The notes: generated by a model from the letters alone, not told the origin. 64,000 bases of DNA from an uncultured Prevotella sp. (GCA_900540375.1 UQFS01000016.1:1-64000); one strand, 5' to 3'; positions 9,305 to 18,965 are shown, counted from the first letter of the stretch. Program-made: numbers and translations.

Positions 9305-10957
9305 ATGAATATCAGATATTCTTTCCATATTCTCTCCCTGGCGCTGCTGACGCTGCTCACTTCCTGCCAGAGCGACTTCCTCAAGGAGTACTCTCAGGAC
9401 ATGAGCCGCGTGCAGACGCCGACGGACCTCAACGAGTTGATGATGGGCGACTGCCTGCTGCCCTTGGGCTTGGCAAGCATCAGCAACTCTACCTATTATA
9501 TCGACAATCCCAACTATGCCGTACTGCATTTCATGGGCGATGAACTGCAGGAAAACATCAGCACGCCGGGACGACCCGACTTCCTGAGGGAGTGTGAGAC
9601 TTACTTTCCCTTCTTCTGTTGGCAGCAGGACACCTACCGCGACTACAAAGGAGCCAGCACGATGACCTCTGACGAGGCTAACTACTGGAACCTGACCTAT
9701 GAGAAGATTGACCGGTGCAACATGGTGATCAGTGCCGGGAAGGATGTCACCTGCGACAACGATGTCGACCGTACACTGCTGCGCCACGTGATGGGTGAGA
9801 CTCATTTCCTGCGCGCCACCTATTATTATATGCTCGTCAACCTCTACGGCAAGCCTTACACTCCTCAGACGGTAGCCTCCACGCCCGGCGTGCCCATCAA
9901 GGTGAGCGCCAAAGTCGAGGACAAGGAGTTTCAACGCGCGAGTGTCGCTGACGTCTATCAGCAGATTCTCAACGACCTCGACGAGGCAGAGAAAGACCTC
10001 AGCGACGTGACCACACCGGGAAACATCTATCATGTGGGACTCGACGCTGTCTACATCTTCCGCAGTCGCATGGCGTTGTATATGCAGGACTGGAACCAGG
10101 CTGCAGACTACGCCAACAAGGCGTTGCAGTTGAACAACTACCTACAGACGGTGGCTGGTTGGGCGTCGAATACCGACTATCCTATCAGTTCAGCCAACAA
10201 GGAAGTGGTTTTCTCCAACGGTGCCAGCTGCTTTGGCAACCTTGTCTTTGCCTATCCCCAACGCAAGAACAGCTCGTGGGATGACCCTTACTCGCCTGCC
10301 TTTGAGGTTTCTGACCATCTCGTAAGTCTCTTCTCCGCCAACGACGGACGGCGCAAAGCCTATATCACCAATGAGGACGACTTAGGCTATCATCGCTGGT
10401 CGTATCATAAAATCAACAACAGCAGCAAGCACTTAGGAACTTACAACACCGTCAGCGACGTCTTCTCCCTGCGCACTGCCGAGGCTTATCTCAATCTCGC
10501 TGAGGCTGACGCTGAACTCGGCAAAGATGCCGAGGCATGCCAGTATCTCAACAAACTGCGTGACAGCCGCATTCTCAACAACACGGCTGTCAGCCTCTCC
10601 GGCAAAGAGCTCATCACCTTCGTACGTGAGGAACGCGAGCGGGAGCTCTGTTTCGAAGGCCACAGATGGTTTGACCTGCGCCGTTACAGCGTCGACACGA
10701 AGTATCCGCAGACAACTACCATCGAGCACACGTTCTCGACTTACACGTATGTTGACTATGAGAATAAGCGGCAGGAGACTTATTACTATCGCCTTCTGCC
10801 CAACGACGATGCCTACACGCTCGACATCCCGTACAACGTGCGCAACTTCCAGAAGTCCATCGGCAGCAACAGCCGTCCGGCCCGTCAGCCGTTCAAGACG
10901 GTGGCGGCCAGCGAGGACGGGGACGCAGGCGACGAAAATTCGGGCAGCGACCGGTAA
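9305..10957 (+). CDS. SusD/RagB-family outer membrane substrate-binding lipoprotein
   Basis: Forms the lid over the preceding SusC channel and captures ligand at the cell surface. The ATG at 9305, 13 nt after the SusC stop, gives a 550-aa protein with lipoprotein signal SLALLTLLTSCQSD (lipobox LTSC). The SusD fold shows in the TPR-like repeats (GETHFLRATYYYMLVNLYG, a family hallmark) and in the C-terminal RERERELCFEGHRWFDLRRY motif. The tail is charged and Gly/Ser-rich. The longer frame from 9224 overlaps the SusC end and is rejected. Confidence 0.92.
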   Translation: MNIRYSFHILSLALLTLLTSCQSDFLKEYSQDMSRVQTPTDLNELMMGDCLLPLGLASISNSTYYIDNPNYAVLHFMGDELQENISTPGRPDFLRECETYFPFFCWQQDTYRDYKGASTMTSDEANYWNLTYEKIDRCNMVISAGKDVTCDNDVDRTLLRHVMGETHFLRATYYYMLVNLYGKPYTPQTVASTPGVPIKVSAKVEDKEFQRASVADVYQQILNDLDEAEKDLSDVTTPGNIYHVGLDAVYIFRSRMALYMQDWNQAADYANKALQLNNYLQTVAGWASNTDYPISSANKEVVFSNGASCFGNLVFAYPQRKNSSWDDPYSPAFEVSDHLVSLFSANDGRRKAYITNEDDLGYHRWSYHKINNSSKHLGTYNTVSDVFSLRTAEAYLNLAEADAELGKDAEACQYLNKLRDSRILNNTAVSLSGKELITFVREERERELCFEGHRWFDLRRYSVDTKYPQTTTIEHTFSTYTYVDYENKRQETYYYRLLPNDDAYTLDIPYNVRNFQKSIGSNSRPARQPFKTVAASEDGDAGDENSGSDR

Positions 10958-10994
10958 TGACAACGATAAGGTAACGTAAACACTGCAATAAACT

Positions 10995-11876
10995 ATGAGT
11001 ATCTATAAATATATCTTCCTGGCGCTTCTCGCCCTACCCTTGTTGGCCTCATGCAGCAACGAGGACGACCTTACGCCCAGCAACGCCGACATCAACGGCT
11101 TTGCACCGGAAGCCTCGGACAACAGCCAGACGGCACAGATCCGCAACGCATTCTTCAAGGCCACCGGTGCCTACCTGCTCTTCAACGATACGCTCGTCAG
11201 CAAGTCCACAAACGGACAGCCGGAACTCTTCGACATCACCTATGCCTTGGTAGGATCCGGCTCGGTCAGCTCGCAGAACTATCATTATGCCTACATCACC
11301 GAAGCCACCGAACAGCAGAAAGCTGCCGACGCCTTGCAGAAATATCTGACCCGACGTCTCGGCAAGCAGGTGCCCTTCTCCTTCTTGCTCGTCGACGACA
11401 TCTATTACACCAACTCCAATGGCCGGACGAAGCGCGTGGCCTATCTGCTCGGTACACGCGGCTACGTCATCAGCACAGGCAACGGAGAGATGTTCGACAA
11501 TCCGAAGAGCTACTTCAACGACATGCTCCTCAGCATCGTCATCGACCGCTTCAACCGGCAGTCCGCCAGCGTGACAGATGCGTTCTATGCTTTCAGCAAG
11601 GACCACTACGGCCAGGCTCTGACCGATGACGACAAGGCTGTCGACAACGTGGAGCGCGTGTATGGCTTCATGGAGAAATTCGACGGATGGAACGAAGGCG
11701 ACTATTACCTCCCCTATCAAAGCCGAGATGTCAAGGACTATGTCTCTGCCGTGCTGACGATGACGCACGAGGAGTTCGCAGCCCAGTATGGCGACTATGC
11801 GCTGATGGTAGAGAAATACGACATGATGCGGTCTATCATCACGGACATGGGATTCAACCTCGATGCGGAGGAGTAA
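10995..11876 (+). CDS. Lipoprotein resembling the SusC/D-associated zinc metallohydrolase family, without HExxH
   Basis: The 293-aa lipoprotein has signal LALLALPLLASCSNED (lipobox LASC). It sits third in the susC-susD operon, the usual place of the substrate import-associated zinc metallohydrolase lipoproteins. Its layout agrees with that family: an N-terminal FFKATGAYLLFNDTL segment, a central YLLGTRGYVIS strand, DAFYAFSKDHYG, and a C-terminal tail (DYVSAVLTMTHEEF then KYDMMRSIITDMGFN). However, where a zinc-binding HExxH would be expected, the helix after YFNDMLL has no histidine. It may therefore be a binding protein derived from a peptidase. The family assignment is from memory of motif layout and is tentative. 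Confidence 0.5.
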   Translation: MSIYKYIFLALLALPLLASCSNEDDLTPSNADINGFAPEASDNSQTAQIRNAFFKATGAYLLFNDTLVSKSTNGQPELFDITYALVGSGSVSSQNYHYAYITEATEQQKAADALQKYLTRRLGKQVPFSFLLVDDIYYTNSNGRTKRVAYLLGTRGYVISTGNGEMFDNPKSYFNDMLLSIVIDRFNRQSASVTDAFYAFSKDHYGQALTDDDKAVDNVERVYGFMEKFDGWNEGDYYLPYQSRDVKDYVSAVLTMTHEEFAAQYGDYALMVEKYDMMRSIITDMGFNLDAEE

Positions 11877-11916
11877 ACAAACGGTAAATACTGAGTAAAT
11901 AGAATCAAAAAGAAAG

Positions 11917-12621
11917 ATGAAAAACGAAAAGAGATATATCCTATTCTGGCTGGTAGCGCTGATAGCGGTCTCCACCTTGTTAGGGTCATGCGGCAGCGAC
12001 GACAACAGTGTGCCTACTGTCACACCAACTGAGACCGGAACCTTCACCGACGCCGACGGCACTGTCTATCACTGGGTGCGCATCGACACACTCGAATGGA
12101 TGGTGGAGAACTATCGTGGCGGCACGCCGTGGTATGAGCAGAGCTATGTGTCTAACGGCTTTGAAGAGGAGTTTGATGTCAGCGACACTAAGGCTGAGGA
12201 TTCGCTCATTGCCCACAATGGCAACTATCTGACTTGGGAGGACGCCAAAGCCCTGGCTCCTAAGGGTTGGAGACTGCCGACAGATGCCGACTACCAAAAC
12301 TTGGAGCGTGCCTTAGGCATGAGTGCCGCCGACACCTCGAAAGAAGGATGGCGAGACGGAGCCGCCGAGCTGATGATGCAAAGCGGCTCGGGCACGATGC
12401 TGGCTTTTCTGCTCAACGGTCAGCTGTCGTCGTGGTCGACAATCCTTGTGGATAAATACCATGTCGGCGACTACGGCTGCTACTGGACGGCAACGCGCGA
12501 CACGACAAAGACCACCAATGAGTGTGCCTTCATCCGCGTGCTCTGCGCCGACCTCAACCGCGCGCAGCGTGTGTCCTGCCCCACCAAACTGCGGTGGATG
12601 AGCGTCAGGTATGTGAGGTAA
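11917..12621 (+). CDS. FISUMP-domain lipoprotein
   Basis: A 234-aa exported lipoprotein (lipobox LLGSC after VALIAVST). The rest matches the Fibrobacter succinogenes major paralogous (FISUMP) domain: DADGTVYHWVRIDTLEWMVEN near the start, LTWEDAKALAPKGWRLPTDADY in the middle (here in parts: ALAPKGWRLPTDADYQNLE) and the Trp/Arg-rich end CYWTATRD with RWMSVRYVR. Such domains are found on surface proteins of polymer degraders and have no proven activity. It lies 40 nt after the preceding lipoprotein and 12 nt before the first TlpA gene, in one operon. Confidence 0.8.
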   Translation: MKNEKRYILFWLVALIAVSTLLGSCGSDDNSVPTVTPTETGTFTDADGTVYHWVRIDTLEWMVENYRGGTPWYEQSYVSNGFEEEFDVSDTKAEDSLIAHNGNYLTWEDAKALAPKGWRLPTDADYQNLERALGMSAADTSKEGWRDGAAELMMQSGSGTMLAFLLNGQLSSWSTILVDKYHVGDYGCYWTATRDTTKTTNECAFIRVLCADLNRAQRVSCPTKLRWMSVRYVR

Positions 12622-12633
12622 AAACTCTAAATA

Positions 12634-13836
12634 ATGAAAACAATGAAAGCTCTTTTATTCCCCTCCCTTCTGCTTTGCGCAGCCACTTCAGCGCTGGCGC
12701 AGTCCACAGCAACACTTCGTGGGCACATCAGTGGCTTGAACCATAATAATAAGGTGTATCTCGTAGACACCGACACACCCGACCACGCCGTGACGTTGGA
12801 CAGCGCGGCGATCGCCGACGACGGCAGTTTCTCGCTCCGCCTGCCACTGAAGAGCCCCCGCATGTGCAGCCTCGCCTTCTATCAGCACCTCGACAAGCCC
12901 TTGCGCAATGGTGACACGATACAGCGGCTTGCCCGTCTGCCCATCTTCCTCAACGGCAGCGACGACATCACGCTCGCGACCGACACAGCCACCCTCGTGG
13001 ATGGGCACCGCAGTGATGGAGCCCTTTTGCTTGCTATCAACATCCAAGGTGGAGGCAAAACACTGTCGGACTACATGGCTTACCGCCGTTTCATCACCGC
13101 ATCCGAGGACAGCGCACAGCAGGCCAACTACGCCGAGGCCGATGCCTACTTCAAGTTTCTTGGTGACAAGAGTAAGTATCGCGACATCATTCTCCGCAAA
13201 GAGCAGACGGTCACTCGCCTCGACTCTCTGAAGACGGCATGGCTGGAACAGCACGCCACTACAGCCGTCGCAGCTTTCCTGCTCAGCCGACGCTATTACC
13301 AGAACTACACCTACCCGGAGGCACTGATGAACCGGTGGATTGCAGTCTGCACGGCGGATGGTGCGGAAGACACGGCGCGCGCATCATGGCTGAGCCGCAA
13401 CGCCGACATCGTGCGCAGACAATCCCTCGACATTCCCTTCCACGACTTCGAGGCACAGAAAGCTGACGGCTCTGTAGTCGCCCTCTCTGCCCTACGGCAG
13501 CCGGGAAAGTTTACGCTTGTAGACTTCTGGGCATCGTGGTGCGGTCCCTGCCGGGCCGCCATTCCCAAGATCAAGAAGTTCTACGCTGCTCACCGCGACC
13601 GTCTGACCGTCGTCAGTGCTTCTGTCGACGAGAAGAAAGACAACTGGGCAAAGGCTGTCAAGCAGGAGGCTATGCCCTGGACACAACTGTGGCTCACGGG
13701 CAAGAACATGGAGAAAGCTGCCTACGACTACGTCATCAATTCCATTCCGCGCCTGGTGCTCATTGCGCCCGACGGCAAGGTGGTGAAGGTGACCTTTGAT
13801 CCCGAAGAAATCTTCAAGGCAATTTTGGCCCAGTAA
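12634..13836 (+). CDS. TlpA-like thiol-disulfide oxidoreductase with DUF4369 N-terminus
   Basis: A periplasmic thioredoxin-fold protein that probably reduces or isomerises disulfides in exported or imported proteins. The 400-aa product has a signal peptide ending SALAQ. A DUF4369-type beta domain covers about 22-125 (LRGHISGLNHNNKVYLVD), a helical linker follows, and the thioredoxin domain (about 265-400) carries FWASWCGPCRAAIPK, with redox cysteines at 303 and 306, and the cis-Pro region NSIPRLVLI. The following gene is a paralogue. TlpA proteins behind SusC/SusD pairs occur in Bacteroidetes loci thought to handle peptides or other non-sugar ligands. Confidence 0.88.
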   Translation: MKTMKALLFPSLLLCAATSALAQSTATLRGHISGLNHNNKVYLVDTDTPDHAVTLDSAAIADDGSFSLRLPLKSPRMCSLAFYQHLDKPLRNGDTIQRLARLPIFLNGSDDITLATDTATLVDGHRSDGALLLAINIQGGGKTLSDYMAYRRFITASEDSAQQANYAEADAYFKFLGDKSKYRDIILRKEQTVTRLDSLKTAWLEQHATTAVAAFLLSRRYYQNYTYPEALMNRWIAVCTADGAEDTARASWLSRNADIVRRQSLDIPFHDFEAQKADGSVVALSALRQPGKFTLVDFWASWCGPCRAAIPKIKKFYAAHRDRLTVVSASVDEKKDNWAKAVKQEAMPWTQLWLTGKNMEKAAYDYVINSIPRLVLIAPDGKVVKVTFDPEEIFKAILAQ

Positions 13837-13884
13837 ACCATGAGACAAAACAAGAAACGATTAAGAAGAAGAAATAAACAACAG

Positions 13885-15105
13885 ATGAAATCCTTTATTA
13901 AGAACATCGCATTACTGTCATACGGGCTGTTTGCCACAGCAAGTATCCATGCCCAGCAACAAGCCGCTCTGTTTACTATCAAGTCAGACATCCACGGGCT
14001 GACCGAAGGGGCTTTGGCTTATGTATTGCCCGCACACTCACGCGACACACTCGCCGTGGGCAAGGTGTCACAAGGCGCTTTCGTATTGCAAGGCCATGTC
14101 GACGCACCGCTGTTAGCAGAACTGCACATCAACACCCGGATATATCCGCTGCCGAAAAATGAGTATATGACCGACCGCATCGTCATGCTCTACCTCGACA
14201 ACGATTCCTACCAAGTGTCGGCAACACGGTTCGACAGCATTCCACTCTCCTACGAGTTGGGATCATCACCCATTCTCCTTGAAAAAAACTACCAAGTAAA
14301 AGGCGGACTGGTACAACAACAATATCAGCGATGGCATGATGCACTTTGGCCGATGCGACGAAAATCGGCTTTGGCAAGTTTAGAAGCGTGGCGATATGAA
14401 TATGGCAGATCAGAATATGGCGGTCCGCAACATTCCGATCAACAAAAAGCACTGCGCCTGGAAGCTGTCGCCGACTCTCTCAAGAAAGCCTGTGAGCAAC
14501 AGAGCGACAGCTATGCTTGGGCGCATCCCGACGAGCCCTACTCGCTCTACCTCTGGTCACAACACCTCGATGACAGGTTCCGATACACTGCCGCTGAACT
14601 CGACACGATGGTGGCGCACTTCAGTGGCAACAAAGATGCAAAGGGCTATGCGGCTTTTCTGAAGGACGTCGCAACCGCACGCCACTATGTCAAAGGCGTA
14701 CGCTATCAGGACGTCACCCTGCTCACCACCGACGGCAAAGACGTCAGCTTGTCGAAACTTGTCAATCCCGGTGGCTACACACTGCTCGACTTCTGGGCTT
14801 CGTGGTGTGGTCCCTGCCGCGCATCCATACCAATGATGAAGAAACTGCATACGGAACGCTCCGCACTGAAAATCATCAGCGTGTCGTGTGATAAGAATCT
14901 TGCGGACTGGAAATGCGCCATGCTGGAAGAGAAGATGCCGTGGACGCAGGTGGTGCTGTCTCAGGATCCAAAACTCAAAGAGCAGGCTGTCAACGCCTAT
15001 CATATCCAGTTCATCCCCTCTCTCGTACTCATTGCTCCCGACGGCACCATCGCCTATGCCGCAGGCAGCGCCCAGGAAATCATCTCACAAATAAAAGCTG
15101 AATAA
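13885..15105 (+). CDS. Second TlpA-like thiol-disulfide oxidoreductase
   Basis: A paralogue of the preceding gene and last in the operon. I choose ATG 13885 because it gives a proper signal peptide (MKSFIKNIALLSYGLFATAS, cleavage near IHAQ). An ATG at 13840, only 3 nt after the preceding stop, would add 15 very basic residues. From 13885 the protein is 406 aa with a DUF4369-like N-terminal domain (FTIKSDIHGLTEGALAYVL) and a thioredoxin domain with FWASWCGPCRASIP, cysteines 308 and 311, and QFIPSLVLIAPDG at the cis-Pro loop. It ends 37 nt before a strong terminator. Confidence 0.87.
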   Translation: MKSFIKNIALLSYGLFATASIHAQQQAALFTIKSDIHGLTEGALAYVLPAHSRDTLAVGKVSQGAFVLQGHVDAPLLAELHINTRIYPLPKNEYMTDRIVMLYLDNDSYQVSATRFDSIPLSYELGSSPILLEKNYQVKGGLVQQQYQRWHDALWPMRRKSALASLEAWRYEYGRSEYGGPQHSDQQKALRLEAVADSLKKACEQQSDSYAWAHPDEPYSLYLWSQHLDDRFRYTAAELDTMVAHFSGNKDAKGYAAFLKDVATARHYVKGVRYQDVTLLTTDGKDVSLSKLVNPGGYTLLDFWASWCGPCRASIPMMKKLHTERSALKIISVSCDKNLADWKCAMLEEKMPWTQVVLSQDPKLKEQAVNAYHIQFIPSLVLIAPDGTIAYAAGSAQEIISQIKAE

Positions 15106-15142
15106 CAGTCTACTAACAACTTTTTTCTCTCTCTCAATCCTT

Positions 15143-15179
15143 CTGGTACGTGCCCGTGACGGGTGTGTACCAGTTTTTT
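15143..15179 (+). terminator. Intrinsic terminator of the sigma/FecR-linked operon
   Basis: CTGGTAC (15143-15149) pairs with GTACCAG (15167-15173), the inner CCCG/CGGG extends the stem, and six T residues follow. It ends the fecR-to-tlpA transcript. The T-run overlaps the stop codon of the convergent symporter gene. Confidence 0.85.
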
Positions 15180-16611
15180 ATGCGCTTTGCTCTACCCTTC
15201 TTCCCGCCGTCAGCCATAAGCCCACGAAGGTCAGGGCACCATTGAGCATGAGCAGCTCGTAGCCGAACTGATAATCGAGATACCGGCGGGCAAGGAGGTC
15301 TGCGGCAAGACAGAGGAGCGGGGAGGCCACACAGATGTACGGTACCCAACGGTCGCGTACACCACGACGCGTGAAGAGGCCGTAGGCAAACAAGCCAAGC
15401 AGCGGACCATAGGTATAACCGACCAACATCAGCACGGCCTGCAACAGACTGGTGGAGTTGAGACGGGCAAAGACGAGGATAAACGCTATGAAGACCAAGG
15501 CGATGAGGACGTGCGTGCGCTTGCGCAACGCCTCATCGTCGGGACGGCGGAACAGGTCGACACACACACTCGTCGTCAATGCGGTCAGCGCCGAATCGGC
15601 GGAGGAAAAGCAGGCAGCCACGATGCCGATGGAGAAGAGGACGGTCACCACCGGGCCCAGACGGCCTCCGGCCGTGAAGTCGAGCATCAGCTCATCAGTG
15701 TTTTCCGGCAAGGCCATACCCCACCTCTGAGCGAGCATGGCCAACAAGACGCCAAGTGCCAACAGCAGGAGGTTGGCCGGAAGGAAGGCGAAGCCATAGG
15801 AGCACAGATCCTTCTGTGCCTCGCGCAATGTGCGGCAGGTGAGATTTTTCTGCATCATATCCTGGTCGAGACCCGTCATCACCACCACGATGAACACGCC
15901 GGAGAGGAACTGCTTCCAGAAGTTCTGCGTCGACCGCCAGTCGTCGAAGACGAAAATGCGCGAGCGCGCGTCGTGGGCTACGGCCGAGACAGCCTCGGAG
16001 AGCGACATGCCGAGTGCCAGCGTGGCGCTGAGGATGATCAGCACCAGCGTGGCCAGAATGCAAAGCGTCTGAAACGAATCGGTCCACACAAGTGTGCGGA
16101 TGCCGCCCCGTCGGGTGTAGAGCCAGATGAGAAGAACGAGCGACGACACCGTCACGGCAAACGGCACATGGTAGGCGTCAAGGACAAAACGCTGGAGGAT
16201 CATGCAGACGACATAGAACTTCACGGCCGAGCCCGTCATCTTGCCGATGAGAAAAAACGACGCGCCGGTGGTGTAGCTCCTTGCGCCCAGCCGCCCTTGC
16301 AGATAGGTGTAGATACTCGTCAGCCTGAGACGGTAGTAAACCGGCAGCAGCACGAAGGCCACGGCAAAGTAGCCCAGGATATAGCCCATGCACATCTGCA
16401 GGTAGGTCATCTGCACGCTGAGCACCATGCCGGGCACGGAGACAAACGTCACGCCCGAGATGCTGGCACCGATCATGCCAAAGGCTACCATAGGCCATGG
16501 TGAGCTATGACGTGCACTGAAGAAATCACGGTTATCGGCCTTGCGGCTGGTCAGCCATGACAATCCGAGTAAACAAAGAAAATAAAGAAGGATGGTCGCA
16601 ATGATAATCAT
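15178..16611 (-). CDS. Sodium:solute symporter (SSF) family transporter
   Basis: An inner-membrane Na+-coupled importer of about 477 aa with 13 or so hydrophobic segments. The start is the ATG at 16611 (IIIATILLYFLCLLGLSW); a TTG at 16647 would add 12 residues and is less likely. SSF features include WPMVAFGMIGASISGVTFVS in TM2, the YTYLQGRLGARSY loop, TDSFQTL and a Ser-rich sodium-site helix FSSADSALTALTTS. It lies downstream of the GH97 gene but behind that gene's terminator, so it is probably its own unit. Uptake of glucose released by the adjacent alpha-glucan locus is possible but not shown by the sequence. Confidence 0.88.
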   Translation of the reverse strand: MIIIATILLYFLCLLGLSWLTSRKADNRDFFSARHSSPWPMVAFGMIGASISGVTFVSVPGMVLSVQMTYLQMCMGYILGYFAVAFVLLPVYYRLRLTSIYTYLQGRLGARSYTTGASFFLIGKMTGSAVKFYVVCMILQRFVLDAYHVPFAVTVSSLVLLIWLYTRRGGIRTLVWTDSFQTLCILATLVLIILSATLALGMSLSEAVSAVAHDARSRIFVFDDWRSTQNFWKQFLSGVFIVVVMTGLDQDMMQKNLTCRTLREAQKDLCSYGFAFLPANLLLLALGVLLAMLAQRWGMALPENTDELMLDFTAGGRLGPVVTVLFSIGIVAACFSSADSALTALTTSVCVDLFRRPDDEALRKRTHVLIALVFIAFILVFARLNSTSLLQAVLMLVGYTYGPLLGLFAYGLFTRRGVRDRWVPYICVASPLLCLAADLLARRYLDYQFGYELLMLNGALTFVGLWLTAGRRVEQSA

Positions 16612-16688
16612 AGGTGCAAAAGACGGAAGAAAAATAAGAGTAGCCAAAAATAGAAGACATATTTAGTGTTTATTAACCTATAAGTAGC

Positions 16689-16728
16689 AAAAAACAAGAA
16701 CCTCTGCATCCTCACGGACACAGAGGTT
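16689..16728 (-). terminator. Intrinsic terminator at the end of the alpha-glucan locus
   Basis: On the minus strand AACCTCTG (16728-16721) pairs with CAGAGGTT (16706-16699) and is followed by CTTGTTTTTT. It lies 90 nt beyond the GH97 stop and separates that operon from the symporter gene. Confidence 0.75.
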
Positions 16729-16817
16729 AGACTCTCTTCAAAGCACAAGGAGAAGGAAGTTACACTTTTCGAAAGGAAAGGAACTCTCATCCATGTGCAA
16801 TGTCGTTATCGATTGTG

Positions 16818-18965
16818 TTATTGTCGTTTCATTGACACAGCGAATCCGCCGCCCGGTGCTTCGGTGAATTTCAGTACATCACCACGCCGTACCTTGCGGT
16901 GAGTGATGACATAAGCCTTGGGATTGGTCTTATAGTCAGCATTCTTTGCATCGGCATAGATCGTACAGTCGTAGACAGCATGCTTATCAAGGAAGTCGAG
17001 TTTCACGCTGCGCTGATGTCCGTCGGCATCGCATTTACCACCGAGATACCAGTCACCGGTCTTCTTTGCCTTACGTGCCACGGTGATGTATTTGGCAGGT
17101 TCTGCCTCAAGGTATTTAGTGTCGTCCCAGTCGAGAGGCACGTCTCTGATGAACTGGAAGGCATCATCGTACTTGGCGTAGTTCTCAGGCAGGTCAGCAG
17201 CCATGGCCAGTGGACTGTACATGACCATGTAGAGAGCAAGCTGCCCCACGAGTGTGGTATGGACATACATGTTCTTCTTGTTGGGATTCCAAGTGCCGAT
17301 CTGGGTCTCAAGGATGCCGGGGGTGTAGTCCATGGGGCCACCCTGCAGGCGCGTGAAGGGAAGAATGACCGTATGATAGGGCTCATTGCCTGAGAAAGAC
17401 TCATATTCCGTGCCGCGTGCGCTCTCGTTGCCCACCAGATTGGGCCACGTACGGCAAAGGCCGGTAGGACGCACGGCTTCATGGGCATTGACCATGATAT
17501 GGTGCTTGGCTGCCTCGGTGACGCAATAGAGATAGTGGTTGTTGACAGTCTGGCTATAGTGATGCTCGCCACGTGGGATGATGTCGCCGACATATCCACT
17601 CTTTACAGCGTCGTAGCCATATTTGTTCATCAAGTCGTATGCAGCCTCGAGATGTCTCTCGTAGTTTTGTGTAGAAGCAGAAGTCTCATGGTGCATCATC
17701 AGTTTGACGCCCTTGGAATGGGCATAGTCGTTGAGAGCCCTGATATCAAAATCTGGATATGGTGTGACAAAGTCAAAGACATAGTCCTTGCTGTGTCCGA
17801 ACCAGTCCTCCCATCCCTCGTTCCATCCTTCGACAAGCACTTCATCGAGATGGTTCTTGGCGGCAAAGTCGATGTATTTTCTCACCTCAGTGTTGTTGGC
17901 GCCATGACGGCCGTTGGGCTTCACTTTCGTATAGTCAGTTTCACCGAGCTTCACCGAAGGCAGATCGTCAGTGTAGTTCCAAGTGTTGTTACCGGCAATC
18001 ATTTCCCACCACACTCCGCAGTATTTCACAGGATGGATCCAGGAAGTATCCTCGATCTTGCAAGGCTCGTTGAGGTTGAGCGTGAGCTTGCAGGCAAGCA
18101 TGTCACGGGCATCATCGCTGACAAGTACCGTACGCCATGGCGTCTGACAAGGTGTCTGCATATAGCCTTTCATGCCGGTGGCATCAGGAGTAAGCCAGCT
18201 CTCAAAGACCATATTCTTATCGTCAAGGTTGAGGTGCATGGTGGGATAATTCACGCAGGCGGCCTCGTGAATGTTGATATAAAGCCCGTCGTGTGTCTTC
18301 ATCTGTAGCGAGGTTTGCACACCCGTCGGAGAGAATACTGTTTGAGAGGCATTACCGTCGACAGCGGTCTTCAGGCGTTCACGGATGCCGGAGAGTGGCG
18401 TGATCTGTGTCTCATATTCTTGTGTGTCGTAGTCGCCCGGGATCCAGTAGGCAGTGTGGTCGCCCGTCATGGCAAACTGTGTGTGCTCTTCCTTAATGAT
18501 GAAATAGTTGAGATCCGTCTGCTGCGGGAATTCATAGCGCAGTCCCATACCATAGTCGTAGACGCGGAATCGGATGGTGATGTGTCTGTTGGCAGCCTTT
18601 TGGTAAAGGTTCACAGCCATCTCGTTATAGTGGTTGCGGATCGCAGAGGTCTCTCCCCATACCGGTTTCCACGTCTCGTCGAATGTTGATTTCCTGCAAT
18701 CTTCCTCAGTGAAACCATCCATGAGGCTGGTCTCCTGCAGCCCCTTGCTGGCATGCTTGTCCTTGGCCAGTTCCAATCCAAGATGAGAAGGACGTATCAC
18801 CTCACGCTTCTTATAGGTCATCTCGTATGTAGGTACACCATCTTGCGAGAGAGAGAATTTTACCGCTACGTTGCCATCGGGCGACGTGACGGTCTGGGCC
18901 TCAAGACCGCATATTGGCAACATCATGGCGATGGTCAACGTAAATAATGTTTTTCTATAATTCAT
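16818..18965 (-). CDS. GH97 alpha-glucosidase, SusB-like inverting type
   Basis: Cleaves alpha-linked glucose from oligosaccharides in the periplasm. The protein is 715 aa with a signal peptide (TLTIAMMLPICGLEAQ). It has the GH97 N-terminal beta-sandwich (VTSPDGNVAVKFSL), a catalytic barrel and a C-terminal beta domain. Three glutamates, E427 (MHHETS), E496 (NAHEAVRPTG) and E520 (ARGTEYE), are spaced 69 and 24 residues apart, exactly as E439, E508 and E532 of B. thetaiotaomicron SusB. That supports the inverting alpha-glucosidase subgroup rather than the retaining alpha-galactosidases. It is the last gene of the operon, 46 nt after the GH66 gene, and probably acts on isomalto-oligosaccharides made by that enzyme. 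Confidence 0.93.
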   Translation of the reverse strand: MNYRKTLFTLTIAMMLPICGLEAQTVTSPDGNVAVKFSLSQDGVPTYEMTYKKREVIRPSHLGLELAKDKHASKGLQETSLMDGFTEEDCRKSTFDETWKPVWGETSAIRNHYNEMAVNLYQKAANRHITIRFRVYDYGMGLRYEFPQQTDLNYFIIKEEHTQFAMTGDHTAYWIPGDYDTQEYETQITPLSGIRERLKTAVDGNASQTVFSPTGVQTSLQMKTHDGLYINIHEAACVNYPTMHLNLDDKNMVFESWLTPDATGMKGYMQTPCQTPWRTVLVSDDARDMLACKLTLNLNEPCKIEDTSWIHPVKYCGVWWEMIAGNNTWNYTDDLPSVKLGETDYTKVKPNGRHGANNTEVRKYIDFAAKNHLDEVLVEGWNEGWEDWFGHSKDYVFDFVTPYPDFDIRALNDYAHSKGVKLMMHHETSASTQNYERHLEAAYDLMNKYGYDAVKSGYVGDIIPRGEHHYSQTVNNHYLYCVTEAAKHHIMVNAHEAVRPTGLCRTWPNLVGNESARGTEYESFSGNEPYHTVILPFTRLQGGPMDYTPGILETQIGTWNPNKKNMYVHTTLVGQLALYMVMYSPLAMAADLPENYAKYDDAFQFIRDVPLDWDDTKYLEAEPAKYITVARKAKKTGDWYLGGKCDADGHQRSVKLDFLDKHAVYDCTIYADAKNADYKTNPKAYVITHRKVRRGDVLKFTEAPGGGFAVSMKRQ

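Noticed and set aside
15511..16503. 330-codon plus-strand frame opposite the symporter gene
   Set aside because: Its composition is dominated by His, Glu and Arg, the usual antisense pattern of a membrane protein gene.
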